A stretch of 64,000 bases of DNA from Streptomyces sp. HmicA12 (GCF_000373565.1 NZ_KB891806.1:124001-188000); one strand, 5' to 3'; positions 1 through 9,549 are shown, counted from the first letter of the stretch. Translations and numbers: made by a program. The notes: generated by a model not told the origin, from the letters alone.

Positions 1-238
1 TCTCATGGTCGAAAACCCGTCTAGCAGGGCTTCTTCGCGCCGTCAGCCCAACGCGCAAGCCACTCAGGCAAGTTGGAACAGGCTCACTGATCAAATATGA
101 CCGCTGCCAGAAGTGCCGCTGTTTGAGCCGCGCAACTCCAGGGGGTACGGCACAGGGCAACCACCCCGCCTTCCAGTGCACCGTGCGACCGCACCACATC
201 ACGAGGGCTCGATCAGTGTTGTCCGTCGCCGGCACTAG
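1..238. other. Left-edge sequence without a supported gene
   Basis: No open frame here has a credible start, ribosome binding site or recognisable product. A short plus-strand reading contains a Cys-x-x-Cys-x-Cys cluster near 106-122, but it is too short and unsupported to call. The stretch ends in the CTAG that flanks the insertion sequence. Confidence 0.4.
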
Positions 239-352
239 TACTCCAGCAGCGTTTCGCTAACTGGCCTGGTCAGAGGCATCGTCGGGAGTGTAGTGGGCTG
301 ATGCCATGTCAGGGGCGGTCTTGCCGGAGCGCCCCTCCAACGAGTGGCATCG
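239..352. repeat. Left terminal inverted repeat of the IS701 element
   Basis: This 114-bp arm matches the reverse complement of 1684-1797 except at two bases (the AACTGG/ATCTGG and CCATGT/CCGTGT positions). It includes the very end of the transposase reading frame. Confidence 0.9.
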
Positions 353-1646
353 TCGCCGGTAGTGGCAGTGTCTGGCGACGGCCTGACGCCTTCTCCGCCA
401 CCGCGACCAGCTCATTGCGTGGATGCGAAGCGGCGGGCAGGCTCGGTGCGCGAGGCCAGTTGCCAGCAGCCGGCGGACTTCCGCCACGGTGAGCGGAACC
501 AAGGTGGAACCGTTTCTGCAGCCGCCTTTGCCGCCGCCTGCGCCGCCGTGACCGCGAGAAAGGCGTGCGCAAGCATGGCCAGGGTGATGTGCCGCATCCA
601 GCCGACGTAACGGCGAACCTCGTACTGATCCAGGCCGCACTCGTTCTTCGCGGCCTGGAAGCACTCCTCGATCACCCACCGGCGCCCGGCGACGCGCACG
701 AGCCGGTCGACGCCTGTGCCCACCGGCGCGTATCCGAGGTAGTAGGCGATCTCATCGGGTCTGCTGATACTGCGCCGGGCCAGCGCCCAGCGGTGATGGG
801 TGGGCCGCTCGCCGTCGAACTCCTCGATCACGGGAAGCTGGAGGGCCGCCCAGTGATAGACACGCGGGCCTTTGGCACCGTCGCGGCACGAGCGCTTCTC
901 CCACGCCTCGTCCGGCGCCTGCGTGAAGAGGTGGTCGATGCGGCCAAAGCGCGGCACCTGCTGAGACTTCGGGACGGCGAGCACGTAGCCGACGGCAGTT
1001 TCTTCCAGCATCCGGCGAAAGCGCCATTCCTGGCCGTAGGCGGCATCCGCGGTCACCCACGCGATCGGCAGCGGCGAGGCGAGTACGCGCAGCACCATGG
1101 CCCTGGCCAGTTCTGGTTTGGTGGCGAAGGTCCTCTCGTCGGGGATCTTGGCGGCGCGGCAGCGTTCGCGGTCGTCCGTCCAGGACTTGGGCAGATACAG
1201 CTCGCGGTCCACCAGGGCGCGTCCGCGGGTGGTGGCGTAGGCGGCGAAGACGCCGATCTGGCAGTTCTCGGTGCGGCCGGCGGTGCCGGAGTACTGGCGC
1301 TGCACGCCCGCGGAGGTGGTGCCTTTCTTGACGAAGCCGGTGTCGTCGAGGATGCGGATCCCGTCGGCTTCGCCGAGCTTGTCGGCAACGCATGTCTGCA
1401 GGTCATCGCGGACGTCGTCGGCGTTCCAGGTGGCTCCGTTCAGCAGCCGTTGCAGGCCGTCGGGGTGCGGTGGCCTGCATGTTCGGCCAGTTGCCAGCCG
1501 TTTTTGCGGCCGACCGGGCCCAGCAGGGCGCGGACGTAGTCGCGCATGCGGCGTCGCAGGTCGGCGCGGCCGAAGCGGTGGCCGATACGCAAGAAGAGGT
1601 CGTCGAGTTCACGGTCCCAGGTCGCGTCGGCAAGGTCGTCGATCAC
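257..1646 (-). pseudogene. IS701-family DDE transposase, two frameshifts
   Basis: Reading starts at the ATG at 1646 (MIDDLADATWDRELDD) and follows the family sequence to LAEHAGHRTP. Near 1460 one base appears to be missing, and the frame runs into a stop. The product resumes in the next frame (LNGATWNADDVRDDLQT, then DDTGFVKKG with the first catalytic Asp, WVTADAAYG with the second, and RWVIEECFQAAKNE with the Glu). Near 505-512 the frame shifts again, after AAETVP, to LVPLTVAEVRRLL and the basic tail WRRRRQAVARHCHYRR. The DDE residues themselves are present. With two independent shifts this is a dead gene. A sequencing or assembly error at either site is possible but unlikely for both. Confidence 0.9.
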
Positions 1647-1683
1647 TCGGGGAGGCTGCCCTCATCACAGCTCGGACAGTTCT

Positions 1684-1797
1684 CGATGCCACTCGTTGGA
1701 GGGGCGCTCCGGCAAGACCGCCCCTGACACGGCATCAGCCCACTACACTCCCGACGATGCCTCTGACCAGGCCAGATAGCGAAACGCTGCTGGAGTA
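1684..1797. repeat. Right terminal inverted repeat of the IS701 element
   Basis: This is the partner of 239-352. The transposase start lies just inside it at 1646. CTAG follows directly at 1798-1801. Confidence 0.9.
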
Positions 1798-2164
1798 CTA
1801 GGGCGGGGAACAGCGGCTTGGTTCCCGGCCGACTGCGCCACGTCGGGCCCATCCCTGCGCGCGCAGAGACCACTCGTAGTCCCAGTTATGCTTGAGGCTG
1901 ATGCCCAGCTTAACCCCGCTTGCGATCTCGGTTTACGGTCAGTCAGTAGAAGCGCCCGCCACTCTCCGGACTCATCACCGAAACCGGACTCACCCTCGGC
2001 ACCTCGTCACCCTGACCTTTCAACTCAGCGTCAGAAAGACAAAGACCCCCTCCACAATAGGATCATGTAGGGGGTCTTCGATTATTCGACGAATGGCATC
2101 GACCTAGCAGTTCCTTGCGATCTCATTTCGACGACTCTAATGAATCGAATCGCAAGGCACTATT
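1798..2164. other. Gap between the IS and the toxin locus, with terminator and hairpin
   Basis: I see no supported gene. The stretch holds the toxin-operon terminator (2042-2078) and a second inverted repeat (2113-2121 with 2149-2157, CCTTGCGAT against ATCGCAAGG). A minus-strand reading near 1802-1925 is open but ends at the IS edge and matches nothing I recognise. It could be a remnant cut by the insertion. Confidence 0.5.
2042..2078 (-). terminator. Rho-independent terminator of the RHS toxin operon
   Basis: AAGACCCCCT (2042-2051) pairs perfectly with AGGGGGTCTT (2069-2078) across a 17-base loop. On the minus strand the stem is followed by the T-rich TTTGTCTTTCTG. It lies about 85 bp after the stop of the DUF4265 gene and would end the toxin operon. 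Confidence 0.75.
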
Positions 2165-2632
2165 CTATGCATCACGGTCGTGCAGAGACGAAATCGCACC
2201 TTCGTCGAACTCCCAGAAGTTCCGAGATTCCCCTTCCTGCAAAACGGTGCGCACAGCCTCATAATCCACCTCGGCGGGAATATCTACTGAAATCATCCCG
2301 TCCAAGGTAGTCTCATGAATCTTCGCTCCGAGCCGCACAAGCTCACGCCTGAGATTATCCTCCGAGTCCTGACCGGCAGCCCGAAAGAAGACCACACGTA
2401 CCGTCGAATGACCACTCGACTCGATGATGGAATCTACCCAGACCTGCTCCGGCGATCCGTGATGCACGACGCGGACGACGTCACCGACCGCCAACCGGTT
2501 GGCGAAAGCGGGCGGGGAGGCGAGTTCGTAGAGGTGATCCCCCAAGGCCTTCACGCTTACCTCTTCGAAGGCGACCGGTGGCCATCCGCCTTCGACAGCC
2601 AATCGGACGTGAACCTTGGTCGCGTGCTCCAT
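2165..2632 (-). CDS. DUF4265 protein, probable immunity protein to the RHS toxin
   Basis: This 155-residue, leaderless (cytoplasmic) protein matches the DUF4265 pattern. It has an N-terminal half ending ALGDHLYELASPPAFANRLAVGD, the central motif SGHSTVRVVFF, and a C-terminal half with VDIPAEVDYEAVRTVLQEGE. AAAGG lies about seven bases before the ATG at 2632. The gene starts 41 bp after the stop of the RHS toxin gene, on the same strand and before a shared terminator, which is where polymorphic toxin loci carry their immunity gene. What is seen is the family and the position. The immunity role is inferred. The biochemical function of DUF4265 is otherwise not known to me. A general regulatory or chaperone role is the main alternative. 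Confidence 0.75.
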   Translation of the reverse strand: MEHATKVHVRLAVEGGWPPVAFEEVSVKALGDHLYELASPPAFANRLAVGDVVRVVHHGSPEQVWVDSIIESSGHSTVRVVFFRAAGQDSEDNLRRELVRLGAKIHETTLDGMISVDIPAEVDYEAVRTVLQEGESRNFWEFDEGAISSLHDRDA

Positions 2633-2673
2633 GAGTCACCTTTCTTCATCTGCCGCGCAAGCCAGGCGCAAGC

Positions 2674-5600
2674 TCACCACGGTTGCGGACCGTCGCTTTT
2701 ATCCCTGTTGCAAACGCGGCACGTCGCTTGACCGTTTGATGGATCACCCGAACCACCACCGGCTTCATGTTCTATGTGATCCACTTGCGCCTCATTGGTA
2801 GGAGGCGTCACACCAGTCTGCGACTTCGCTGGGTAGACGAGTTCGACATTACAGTTTGGGTTCACGCATCTCGCGATCCCATCTTCCTGCCCCAGCGCAT
2901 TGCGCTGAATAACCTCATCTTTGCCGGCGGGCGTGAATTTCTTTCCAGCTCGCGTCCCAGGCCCTCCGCCGCGCCCTTCCGTTGGCGTGAAGCCGGGCCG
3001 GACCGTGCAAAGTTCCCCAGGAGTGCCGTACTTAGTGTTGTGAACCAATACCGGGGTGCCCCCGGCCTCCACATAGTACGTGTGCTCACTGGCGACGGTG
3101 AGGTTGTGAACGGTGGCGTTCTGGGCCGTCCATCGTTCAATCGCCCTGATCTGAACGCGAGTCCCCGTGCTGGTGCGCAGCCACTCACCGGTCTTCAGCT
3201 CGGTCGCGTCGATCCATTTCCCGAGCTCAGGGACCCAGAAGGGGTGCCCGTCGGTGGCCGTGATCGATGCGGTCTTGTTGCCCTTCTTCCCGTCGGTGTC
3301 AACGGTGACCTTGACGAGGTGCTTGAGGCCCTGCCCCTTGATCTCGGCCGTGACTGTCTCGGCTTTGGTCTCGCCGGTCTTGGGATCGGTGGCCAGCACC
3401 TTGTCGCCGATGTCGACGTCCTCGATGCGTTTTGTACTGCCGTCGGCCATCAAGACCAAGGTGCCGGGCACGAAGCTGTTGCACGCCTTCGCGAGCTTCC
3501 GGCTCTTGTTCCAATCCTTGAACGCCCCCCACAGCCGCTTGCCCAGGTTCACAATCCGCTTACCCAGGGCGTACGCCTTGTTGACGCGGTACCAGTACTT
3601 TCCGATCAGCTTGGTGACCGGTCCGCCGCCGATCAGCGACATGACGATGTTGCCCGCCGTGGCGCCACAGGCGCCCAGGGAGCCCGTGGTGAAGCAGTCC
3701 AGCGCATCAGTGATGCCGAGTTCATCGGCGATGATCTTGCCGAGTTCCTTGGCGATGGCGATCGCGCGCTGCTTGGCCGCGTCCGCCTTGGCCTGTTCCT
3801 GGCGGGCCTTGTAGCTGGCCGTGGATTCCTTCGGTGCCTGGACGCCGTAGTACGTGTAGTAGGTCTTGGTGACCTTGACGTCCCAGCCGCCCTTGTCGTT
3901 CAGATTGCACTGGACACCGACGCTGATGCAGTCGTCGGGCTTGAGACCGTCGGGGTCGGAGAGGGTGACCGGGTTGTTGTTGCTGTAGGCGTACCCGTTG
4001 ATCTGTTGCGGGTCCGTGTAGTCGACGATCGGGTCGGCCGAGATGAAGCGGCCGGTCGATGCGTCGTATTCACGGGCGCCCAGGGTCACCAGGCCCGATG
4101 TGGTGTCGTTTGTGCCACCGACGAAGCCCTTGTCGTCCACCCAGTCCGAGCTGTCGGCGGAGTTGTCATCACGGCCGTTGCCGAACGGGTCGAGGCGGCG
4201 GCGCTGGGTTTCGCCGGTAGCAGCGTTGATGGCGAGCTGCGACGTGCCGTGATGGTCGCCCGCCAGGAACGTGACGCCCTTGGAGTCGCGGACTGCCACC
4301 GTCTGGTCGCCCAGTGAGTAGTACCGCTTGGCCGTGACCGCCTTGGTGGAGGTGTCGAGACTCAGTTCCATGCCGGGCAGGTAGAACGTCTTCTCCGACG
4401 CTGACGTGCGCAGGAGGCGGGAGCCGCTCGCGTCGTAGGTGTACGACGATTCGCTGCCGTCGGCGTTGGTGACCTTGGTGAGGTCGTTGTTCTTGTCCCA
4501 GGTGAGGCTCTGGGTGTCTCCGCCCAGGACACGGGTTTCGGTGTTGCCCGCGTCGTCGTAGGTGTAGGTGTTCTGGGACTTGACGGCCGGCGTGGTGCTG
4601 GTGGCCGTGGTGTCGGTGACCGCCGTGGTCAGCTGGTGCGGGCCGTCGCCGTTCTCGCCGTAGGTGTACGACTTGGTCGAGGTCGCGCCACCGTTGATGC
4701 CGTGGTTGGTCTCCGTCTTACGGTTGCCGGTGTTGTCGTACGTGTAGGCGTTCCAGTACGGGGACGCGCCACCGACCGTGGTCGAAGAGGCATCCGGCTT
4801 GCAGGCCGCGTCCGTGCCACCGGTACCGACAGCGCCATCGGGGGTCTGCGAGGACGTCCAGTCCGCGGTCATGCGGCGCAGGCTGTCGTAGCGGAAGCAC
4901 TGCACGTCACGGGTGCCGCCCGTGGGGTTGTCGACGATGGAGGTGACGTTGCCGCCGTCGTCGTACGTGTAGTCGGCGTCGTACGCGACCGAAGTGGCGC
5001 CCTCGACATCGACGCGGGCGTTGGTGAGCTGCTTCGTGCCTTGCTCGTAGGAGTAGGTCAGCCACGTCTTCTTCGCACCCGAATCGCCTGTGGACAGCTC
5101 CAGTTGTTCGAGCTGGCTCGTGGGCGAGTAGGACGTGTCGGAGACGTAGGTGCCGCCGCCGAGCGAGGTGTTCAGGGCTGTCGGACGCTGCAGATCGTCG
5201 TACTGGTAGGAGACGGCCTCGGCCTCAAGGCCGCCCGCCGCAGGGAAGTTGGTCCCCTGTACCGTGCCGTCGTCGTTGTACTGCGTGTTGAACTCGTATG
5301 TGCCGCCGAGCTCCGGCTCCGCCGTCTTGGACAGCAGGTACTTGGTCGAGGTCGGCTTGTAGTCATTCTTCTCGTCCAGGACCGGATAGGTCACCGACGA
5401 GTAGACGGCGCCGTTCTTGTAGGTGTAGGTGCCATACAACTCGCCCTTGGCGACCGTGTCGTACGTCGACACCGACAGCTTCGTCCCGGTGTCCGCTGCG
5501 CCCTGCCAGGTCGACTTCACCCGGCTGAGCTGGTCGTAGACCGTGGTCGTGGTGTTCTTGCGGGCGTCGGTGACCGATGTCTGGCGGTCCAGGTCGTCGT

Positions 5601-8600
5601 AGCCGAACGTTGTCGTTCCGGTGTCCGGGTCGACGGCCTGAGTCTTGCGGCCGCGCTGGTCGTAGGCGTACGTCCAGGTGTTGCCGTCGTTGTCGGTGAC
5701 CTTGTTGAGCTGGCCGTCGGGCGTGTGGCCGTACTTCGTGGAGACGTAGTCGGACGCGGTGCCCAGGGGCAGCGGGGTGTCGCCCTTGTACTGGCGCAGT
5801 TCGACCGTCTGGTCACGGGCGTCCGTGATCGTGGTGGTCGGGGTCTGCCCGGTCGGCGGGTCCATGTGGACGCGGTCGCCGCCGTAGGTGTACGTGGTGC
5901 GGTTTTTCTCCTGGCCGGCGACCTTGAAGATGGTGGCCTTGGTGCGGCTGTCGCCGTCGTACTCGGTGACGGTTTGCGCGTCGATGTCCGCGTTCAGCGG
6001 CTCGAAGAGCGTGGAGCTGGGGGCTCCGGTCGTCGAGTACGTGTCGTTCGTCTTGACCGTGCGGCCGGAGCCGTCGTAGTAGGTGTCGGCGATCAGACGG
6101 CTGCCGTCCAGGCCTTCCGTCTGGACCTGGCGGGGCCTGAGCAGGCCGTCGTACAGCGTGTACTCGCTGCCGTACGTGGTTCCGCCGTTCTCGATCCGCT
6201 CCGTCTTGACGTAGTTGGGTCCGGTGGTGCGGATGCCGTACGTGTACTTGAGCGACGCGGAGAAGCTCGACGCCTTCGGGCGGTCGGGGAGCCAGACCGA
6301 GGTCAGGCGGCCCAGGCCGTCGTAGGCCAAGTCGGTGCGCTTGCCATTGACGTCCACCTGGGCCGCCGTGGCACCCCACTCGGGGGCGTACTCGGTCTTG
6401 GTGATCCAGCCGAGCGCGTTCGTCTCGGTCTTGCCGGTCGCCAGACCGTAGGTGTCGGTGTAGGCGATCGTCTTCGGCGTGCCGAGCGCGTCCGTAACCT
6501 TGAGCGGACGGCCGTACTCGTCGTACTTCGTCGTGGACACCGTCTGGTAGGTGCCGGTCACACCGTTGTGCGAGGCGAGCCGCTTGACGGTGGTCGCGTT
6601 GCCCAGGGTGGGGGCAGCGCCGACGGTCGTGGTGTCGTCGTACAGCGTCACGTCGTCGGAGAGGACCTGCTTGGTGCGGTCCGGCGTGGTGGCACAGTCG
6701 ACGCTGACCACTTCCACCCGTGCGGTGAACGCGTACAGGTGCTTGGAGGCGTTGTCGGCGTACTCGGTGCGGGTGCACTGGTTGTCGGCGACGTCGAGTT
6801 CACCGAGGTCGTTGACCTGGGTGACGCGTCCAGTGGTGTCGTCGTAGGTGGTGACTGAGGCCGTCTGACGCCAGCCGCCGGCGGCGAGCGCCTCGTAGTT
6901 GTCGGTCCGCTCGATCCCGCCGAACCGGGCGTAGCGGGTGCCCCAGTCCTCAGCGTGCGTGGCGGTGACCTTGGTCCACGGCGTGTTGATCGACTTGGAG
7001 ACGACCTTGTCCCCGTCGTACGTCGTGGTCTCCAGCTCGATGCCGGACTTCCAGTCGGAGTCGGTGTAGCTGGCGCCCGTGGAGTCCTTCACCGTCGACG
7101 CCTTGGTGCCGCCGTCGGGGTCGGTGTCACCGTCCAGGCCCTGGAAGAAGACGTGTTCGGTCTTGGTATTGGAGGCGTTCTCGGTGCCGTCGGAGGTCTC
7201 GACGCGGACCTTGCCGTAGCCGCGCCAGTCGCTCCAGGTCAGGTACTCGGACTTGGTGAAGCCGTCGGCCTTGGCCTTCCGCCAGCCCGCATCACCGAGG
7301 TAGGTGTACGAGGTGACCTGGTCGGGGCTGCCCGTCACCAGATCCTGCTCCACGACGGAGGAGACGACGTACTTGTGGAACCAGTCCGTGATCGGGTCCT
7401 CTTCGCCCGGAGGGTTCCACTTGACCGGGTAACAGCGCACGGTCGACTTGCCCGGGGTGGGCAGGTTCGACGAAGTGCACTGCTTGTCCGCGTAGTTGAC
7501 GGACATCACACTGCCGGACTCGCTCTCCACCGCCGACATGCGGAAGCGGATGAACGGCTGAATGTTGTCCCCTGCGACGTCAACGCGATTGGCCAGTTGC
7601 TTGCCGTACAGCTTCACCGAGGGCACGTTCGTGTCGGTGCCGACCTTGCCCGTGTGGTCGATCGAGTTCAGCCACAGGGACTTGGAGCCGTCACCGTTGT
7701 CGGTGAAGACGTGGCCCAGGGTCCAGGCGTCGACGTCCTCGTAGGTGGAGTCGCCGGTGCGGATCTGTGTGGTGATCTTGTCGAGCTGCTTGCGGGTCCA
7801 GAACGTGGGCGAGTTCTGACCGGCGCACTTGGTGTCGACCTTGCAGTTGCTGTCCCACGGGACGTCCGGCCAGTCGGCCGCCGTCGAGTCCGTCAGCGCG
7901 GAGGCGGAGCAGTCGGTCAGGTCGCCGATACAGCGTTCGGAGGTGGTGAAGGCGACACGGGCGGCGGGCTTGGTGTCGTAGACCTTGCCGTCGCGCTGGC
8001 CGTAGTCGATGCGCTTGAGGTAACCGCCGCGGACGTACGACTTGCCGTTCTCGTCGGTCTTCAGGCCCTGGGTGTAGTAGTTGGTCTCCTTGCCGTAGAA
8101 ATACGACATGGCGTTGCCCTGCGGGTCCACGACGTAGTCGAGGTTCCAGCGCCACGCCTGCGTGCAAGCCGCGTTCGCGAAGGTTGCGTCGTAGCAGGGC
8201 TCACCGGAGTCGTCGCCGTATACCGGGACGGTCCAGGCGGAGTCCGTCTCCTCGTCGCCGGACGCGTAGCCCGACAGGCGGTTCTGGCCGAAGAAGTACT
8301 GGGTGCCGTCCTTGGTGGTGACCTTCCAGTACTCGCCGTTGTTGTCGCCGTTCGTGGCGCCGGTGAGCTTCTCGACCTTGGAGAAGTCATCGGAACTGAT
8401 GCGCCACTCGCCGGTAGTGTCGTCCTTGACCAACTCGCCGGAGGTGCCACCGCTCAGCGAGATGGTGGCGTTGTCGCCACCCCAGCACTGGTCGCCGTAC
8501 GTGTCGTCGTGTCCGTCGTCGGCACACGGCTTGTAGCGGCGCTCGATGTAGCCGGGCTCGTAGCTGAAGCCCTGGCCGATCCACGAGCCCTGGTTGTTGG

Positions 8601-9549
8601 TGGTTGCAGTCTGGCCATCGATGGACTGGGAGCTGTAGCCAAGCGATACGTCGGGTGCGAGACCACCGGGCACCGGCGGGCCGGTGATCGGGTAGGACCA
8701 GTTGAAGGCGCCCGAGGCGTTGGACACGCTCCATTTCGAGGAAGCCTTCAGCGGCGTGGCCGCGAAGTCACCCTGGTCGCCGGAGGAGCCTGCCGTCGCG
8801 GCGAGGACCGTCACTGAGGCGGCGTCGTTGGACGCCGAGTCCGCGCTGCCCAGCTGGGTGCTGGTACCGGACGTGTCAGCGGCCGCGGTCACCTTGGCCG
8901 TCAGCGTCTGCTTGGTCGTGTCGTTGCTGCTGGCCAGCGGCTTCGGCGTGGCACACGCCTTCTTCTGCGGCGTCGTCAGCACACACGCCGGGTACTGGAC
9001 CAGGCGCAGCCGCGAGCCGTAGCCACCGCCGTAGGAGCTCGCGAAGGCTGCGTAATCCAGAGCCAGTTGTACGGGCGCGGACTTGTCCTCGCTGTCCGTA
9101 CGGGACAGCGTCATCAGCGGCCCGTCGATGCCGGCGGCCTTGGACTTCTTGCGGTCCAGCATGGCCACGCGCACCGACCCGGGGCTGGTCTCGCCGGTGG
9201 CGGCCACCTCGACCGGTAGCCCGTCAGCCTGAGCGGCCGTCTTCTTGGCCTTCGCAGCAGGAGCCAAGGTGATGTCGTCGGTTGCGGCCTTGGGCCACTT
9301 CACGTCGTCGGCAGACTTCACCGCCGCTCTGGCGGCCAGATCCGTCTTGCCGTACTTCTTGGCCTTGATGTTCTTGCCGTCGACCGGATCGTCGAGGTTC
9401 TTCTGGGTTGCAGGTCTGGCCAGACCGCCGTCCTTGGCCGCAGCCGTGGGGGCGTACTGCGGCAACAAGCCGACGGCCAGGGCGATACCAACGCCGAGCA
9501 CAGTGCTCCGCGCCGGTATTCGCCACCGTGACCGGAAGGGCGATTGCAT
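2674..9549 (-). CDS. Secreted RHS/YD-repeat polymorphic toxin with Hint protease and HNH nuclease tip
   Basis: The product has 2,291 residues from the ATG at 9549, chosen because GGAG sits just upstream and a signal peptide follows at once (basic SRWRIPARS, hydrophobic VLGVGIALAVGLL, PTAAA cleavage region). An SpvB-like segment (FNWSYPITGPPVPGGLAPDV) precedes a long run of YD repeats, closed by the RHS core motif GLVTLGAREYDASTGRFISADP. Residues about 2023-2171 are a pretoxin Hint domain: Cys at CNSFVPGT, TATDGHPFW, and the cleavage end VLVHN. The final 120 residues form the toxin. They hold a CVNPNC / CRVC zinc knuckle and an HNH core, VDHIEHEAGGGS with N-G-Q-A-T. The RHS shell is expected to encapsulate the tip and Hint to release it. 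Nuclease activity is inferred from the motifs. No secretion machinery beyond the signal peptide is seen. Confidence 0.92.
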   Translation of the reverse strand: MQSPFRSRWRIPARSTVLGVGIALAVGLLPQYAPTAAAKDGGLARPATQKNLDDPVDGKNIKAKKYGKTDLAARAAVKSADDVKWPKAATDDITLAPAAKAKKTAAQADGLPVEVAATGETSPGSVRVAMLDRKKSKAAGIDGPLMTLSRTDSEDKSAPVQLALDYAAFASSYGGGYGSRLRLVQYPACVLTTPQKKACATPKPLASSNDTTKQTLTAKVTAAADTSGTSTQLGSADSASNDAASVTVLAATAGSSGDQGDFAATPLKASSKWSVSNASGAFNWSYPITGPPVPGGLAPDVSLGYSSQSIDGQTATTNNQGSWIGQGFSYEPGYIERRYKPCADDGHDDTYGDQCWGGDNATISLSGGTSGELVKDDTTGEWRISSDDFSKVEKLTGATNGDNNGEYWKVTTKDGTQYFFGQNRLSGYASGDEETDSAWTVPVYGDDSGEPCYDATFANAACTQAWRWNLDYVVDPQGNAMSYFYGKETNYYTQGLKTDENGKSYVRGGYLKRIDYGQRDGKVYDTKPAARVAFTTSERCIGDLTDCSASALTDSTAADWPDVPWDSNCKVDTKCAGQNSPTFWTRKQLDKITTQIRTGDSTYEDVDAWTLGHVFTDNGDGSKSLWLNSIDHTGKVGTDTNVPSVKLYGKQLANRVDVAGDNIQPFIRFRMSAVESESGSVMSVNYADKQCTSSNLPTPGKSTVRCYPVKWNPPGEEDPITDWFHKYVVSSVVEQDLVTGSPDQVTSYTYLGDAGWRKAKADGFTKSEYLTWSDWRGYGKVRVETSDGTENASNTKTEHVFFQGLDGDTDPDGGTKASTVKDSTGASYTDSDWKSGIELETTTYDGDKVVSKSINTPWTKVTATHAEDWGTRYARFGGIERTDNYEALAAGGWRQTASVTTYDDTTGRVTQVNDLGELDVADNQCTRTEYADNASKHLYAFTARVEVVSVDCATTPDRTKQVLSDDVTLYDDTTTVGAAPTLGNATTVKRLASHNGVTGTYQTVSTTKYDEYGRPLKVTDALGTPKTIAYTDTYGLATGKTETNALGWITKTEYAPEWGATAAQVDVNGKRTDLAYDGLGRLTSVWLPDRPKASSFSASLKYTYGIRTTGPNYVKTERIENGGTTYGSEYTLYDGLLRPRQVQTEGLDGSRLIADTYYDGSGRTVKTNDTYSTTGAPSSTLFEPLNADIDAQTVTEYDGDSRTKATIFKVAGQEKNRTTYTYGGDRVHMDPPTGQTPTTTITDARDQTVELRQYKGDTPLPLGTASDYVSTKYGHTPDGQLNKVTDNDGNTWTYAYDQRGRKTQAVDPDTGTTTFGYDDLDRQTSVTDARKNTTTTVYDQLSRVKSTWQGAADTGTKLSVSTYDTVAKGELYGTYTYKNGAVYSSVTYPVLDEKNDYKPTSTKYLLSKTAEPELGGTYEFNTQYNDDGTVQGTNFPAAGGLEAEAVSYQYDDLQRPTALNTSLGGGTYVSDTSYSPTSQLEQLELSTGDSGAKKTWLTYSYEQGTKQLTNARVDVEGATSVAYDADYTYDDGGNVTSIVDNPTGGTRDVQCFRYDSLRRMTADWTSSQTPDGAVGTGGTDAACKPDASSTTVGGASPYWNAYTYDNTGNRKTETNHGINGGATSTKSYTYGENGDGPHQLTTAVTDTTATSTTPAVKSQNTYTYDDAGNTETRVLGGDTQSLTWDKNNDLTKVTNADGSESSYTYDASGSRLLRTSASEKTFYLPGMELSLDTSTKAVTAKRYYSLGDQTVAVRDSKGVTFLAGDHHGTSQLAINAATGETQRRRLDPFGNGRDDNSADSSDWVDDKGFVGGTNDTTSGLVTLGAREYDASTGRFISADPIVDYTDPQQINGYAYSNNNPVTLSDPDGLKPDDCISVGVQCNLNDKGGWDVKVTKTYYTYYGVQAPKESTASYKARQEQAKADAAKQRAIAIAKELGKIIADELGITDALDCFTTGSLGACGATAGNIVMSLIGGGPVTKLIGKYWYRVNKAYALGKRIVNLGKRLWGAFKDWNKSRKLAKACNSFVPGTLVLMADGSTKRIEDVDIGDKVLATDPKTGETKAETVTAEIKGQGLKHLVKVTVDTDGKKGNKTASITATDGHPFWVPELGKWIDATELKTGEWLRTSTGTRVQIRAIERWTAQNATVHNLTVASEHTYYVEAGGTPVLVHNTKYGTPGELCTVRPGFTPTEGRGGGPGTRAGKKFTPAGKDEVIQRNALGQEDGIARCVNPNCNVELVYPAKSQTGVTPPTNEAQVDHIEHEAGGGSGDPSNGQATCRVCNRDKSDGPQPW
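2677..3036 (-). other. HNH nuclease toxin tip of the RHS protein (domain)
   Basis: The 120 residues after the Hint VHN end form a variable C-terminal module. It has a linker with Gly-rich GRGGGPGTRAG, then the paired-Cys treble-clef HNH fold: C-x4-C, the DHIxH metal and catalytic region, an Asn in DPSNGQ, and C-x2-C followed by NRDKS. In this class such tips cut DNA. An RNA target cannot be excluded from sequence alone. Confidence 0.75.

Larger units (their letters stand above)
239..1797 (-). mobile_element. IS701-family insertion sequence, 1,559 bp, transposase broken
   Basis: The two ends carry inverted repeats of 114 bp (239-352 and 1684-1797) that differ at only two positions as I read them. 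The outer ends begin TACTCCAGCAG. CTAG lies immediately outside both ends (235-238 and 1798-1801), as expected for the 4-bp YTAR-type target duplication of IS701 elements. The single gene inside is an IS701-type DDE transposase on the minus strand and is frameshifted twice, so the copy cannot make its own full-length transposase. The ends look intact, so it might still be moved in trans by a functional relative elsewhere in the genome. Confidence 0.9.

Noticed and set aside
97..130. Cys-rich short reading that might be a zinc ribbon of a truncated transposase
   Set aside because: Only about ten residues match the idea, and there is no longer frame or partner to support it.
2767..4317. Long plus-strand open frame of 516 codons opposite the toxin gene
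   Set aside because: It is the antisense shadow of the RHS coding sequence. It has no ribosome site and encodes a Val/Gly/Arg-rich product typical of high-GC mirror frames.
4636..8817. Very long plus-strand frames opposite the RHS repeats (740 and 620 codons)
   Set aside because: Codon-position GC bias of the minus-strand gene explains them. The products are low-complexity Val/Gly/Arg sequence with no domain.
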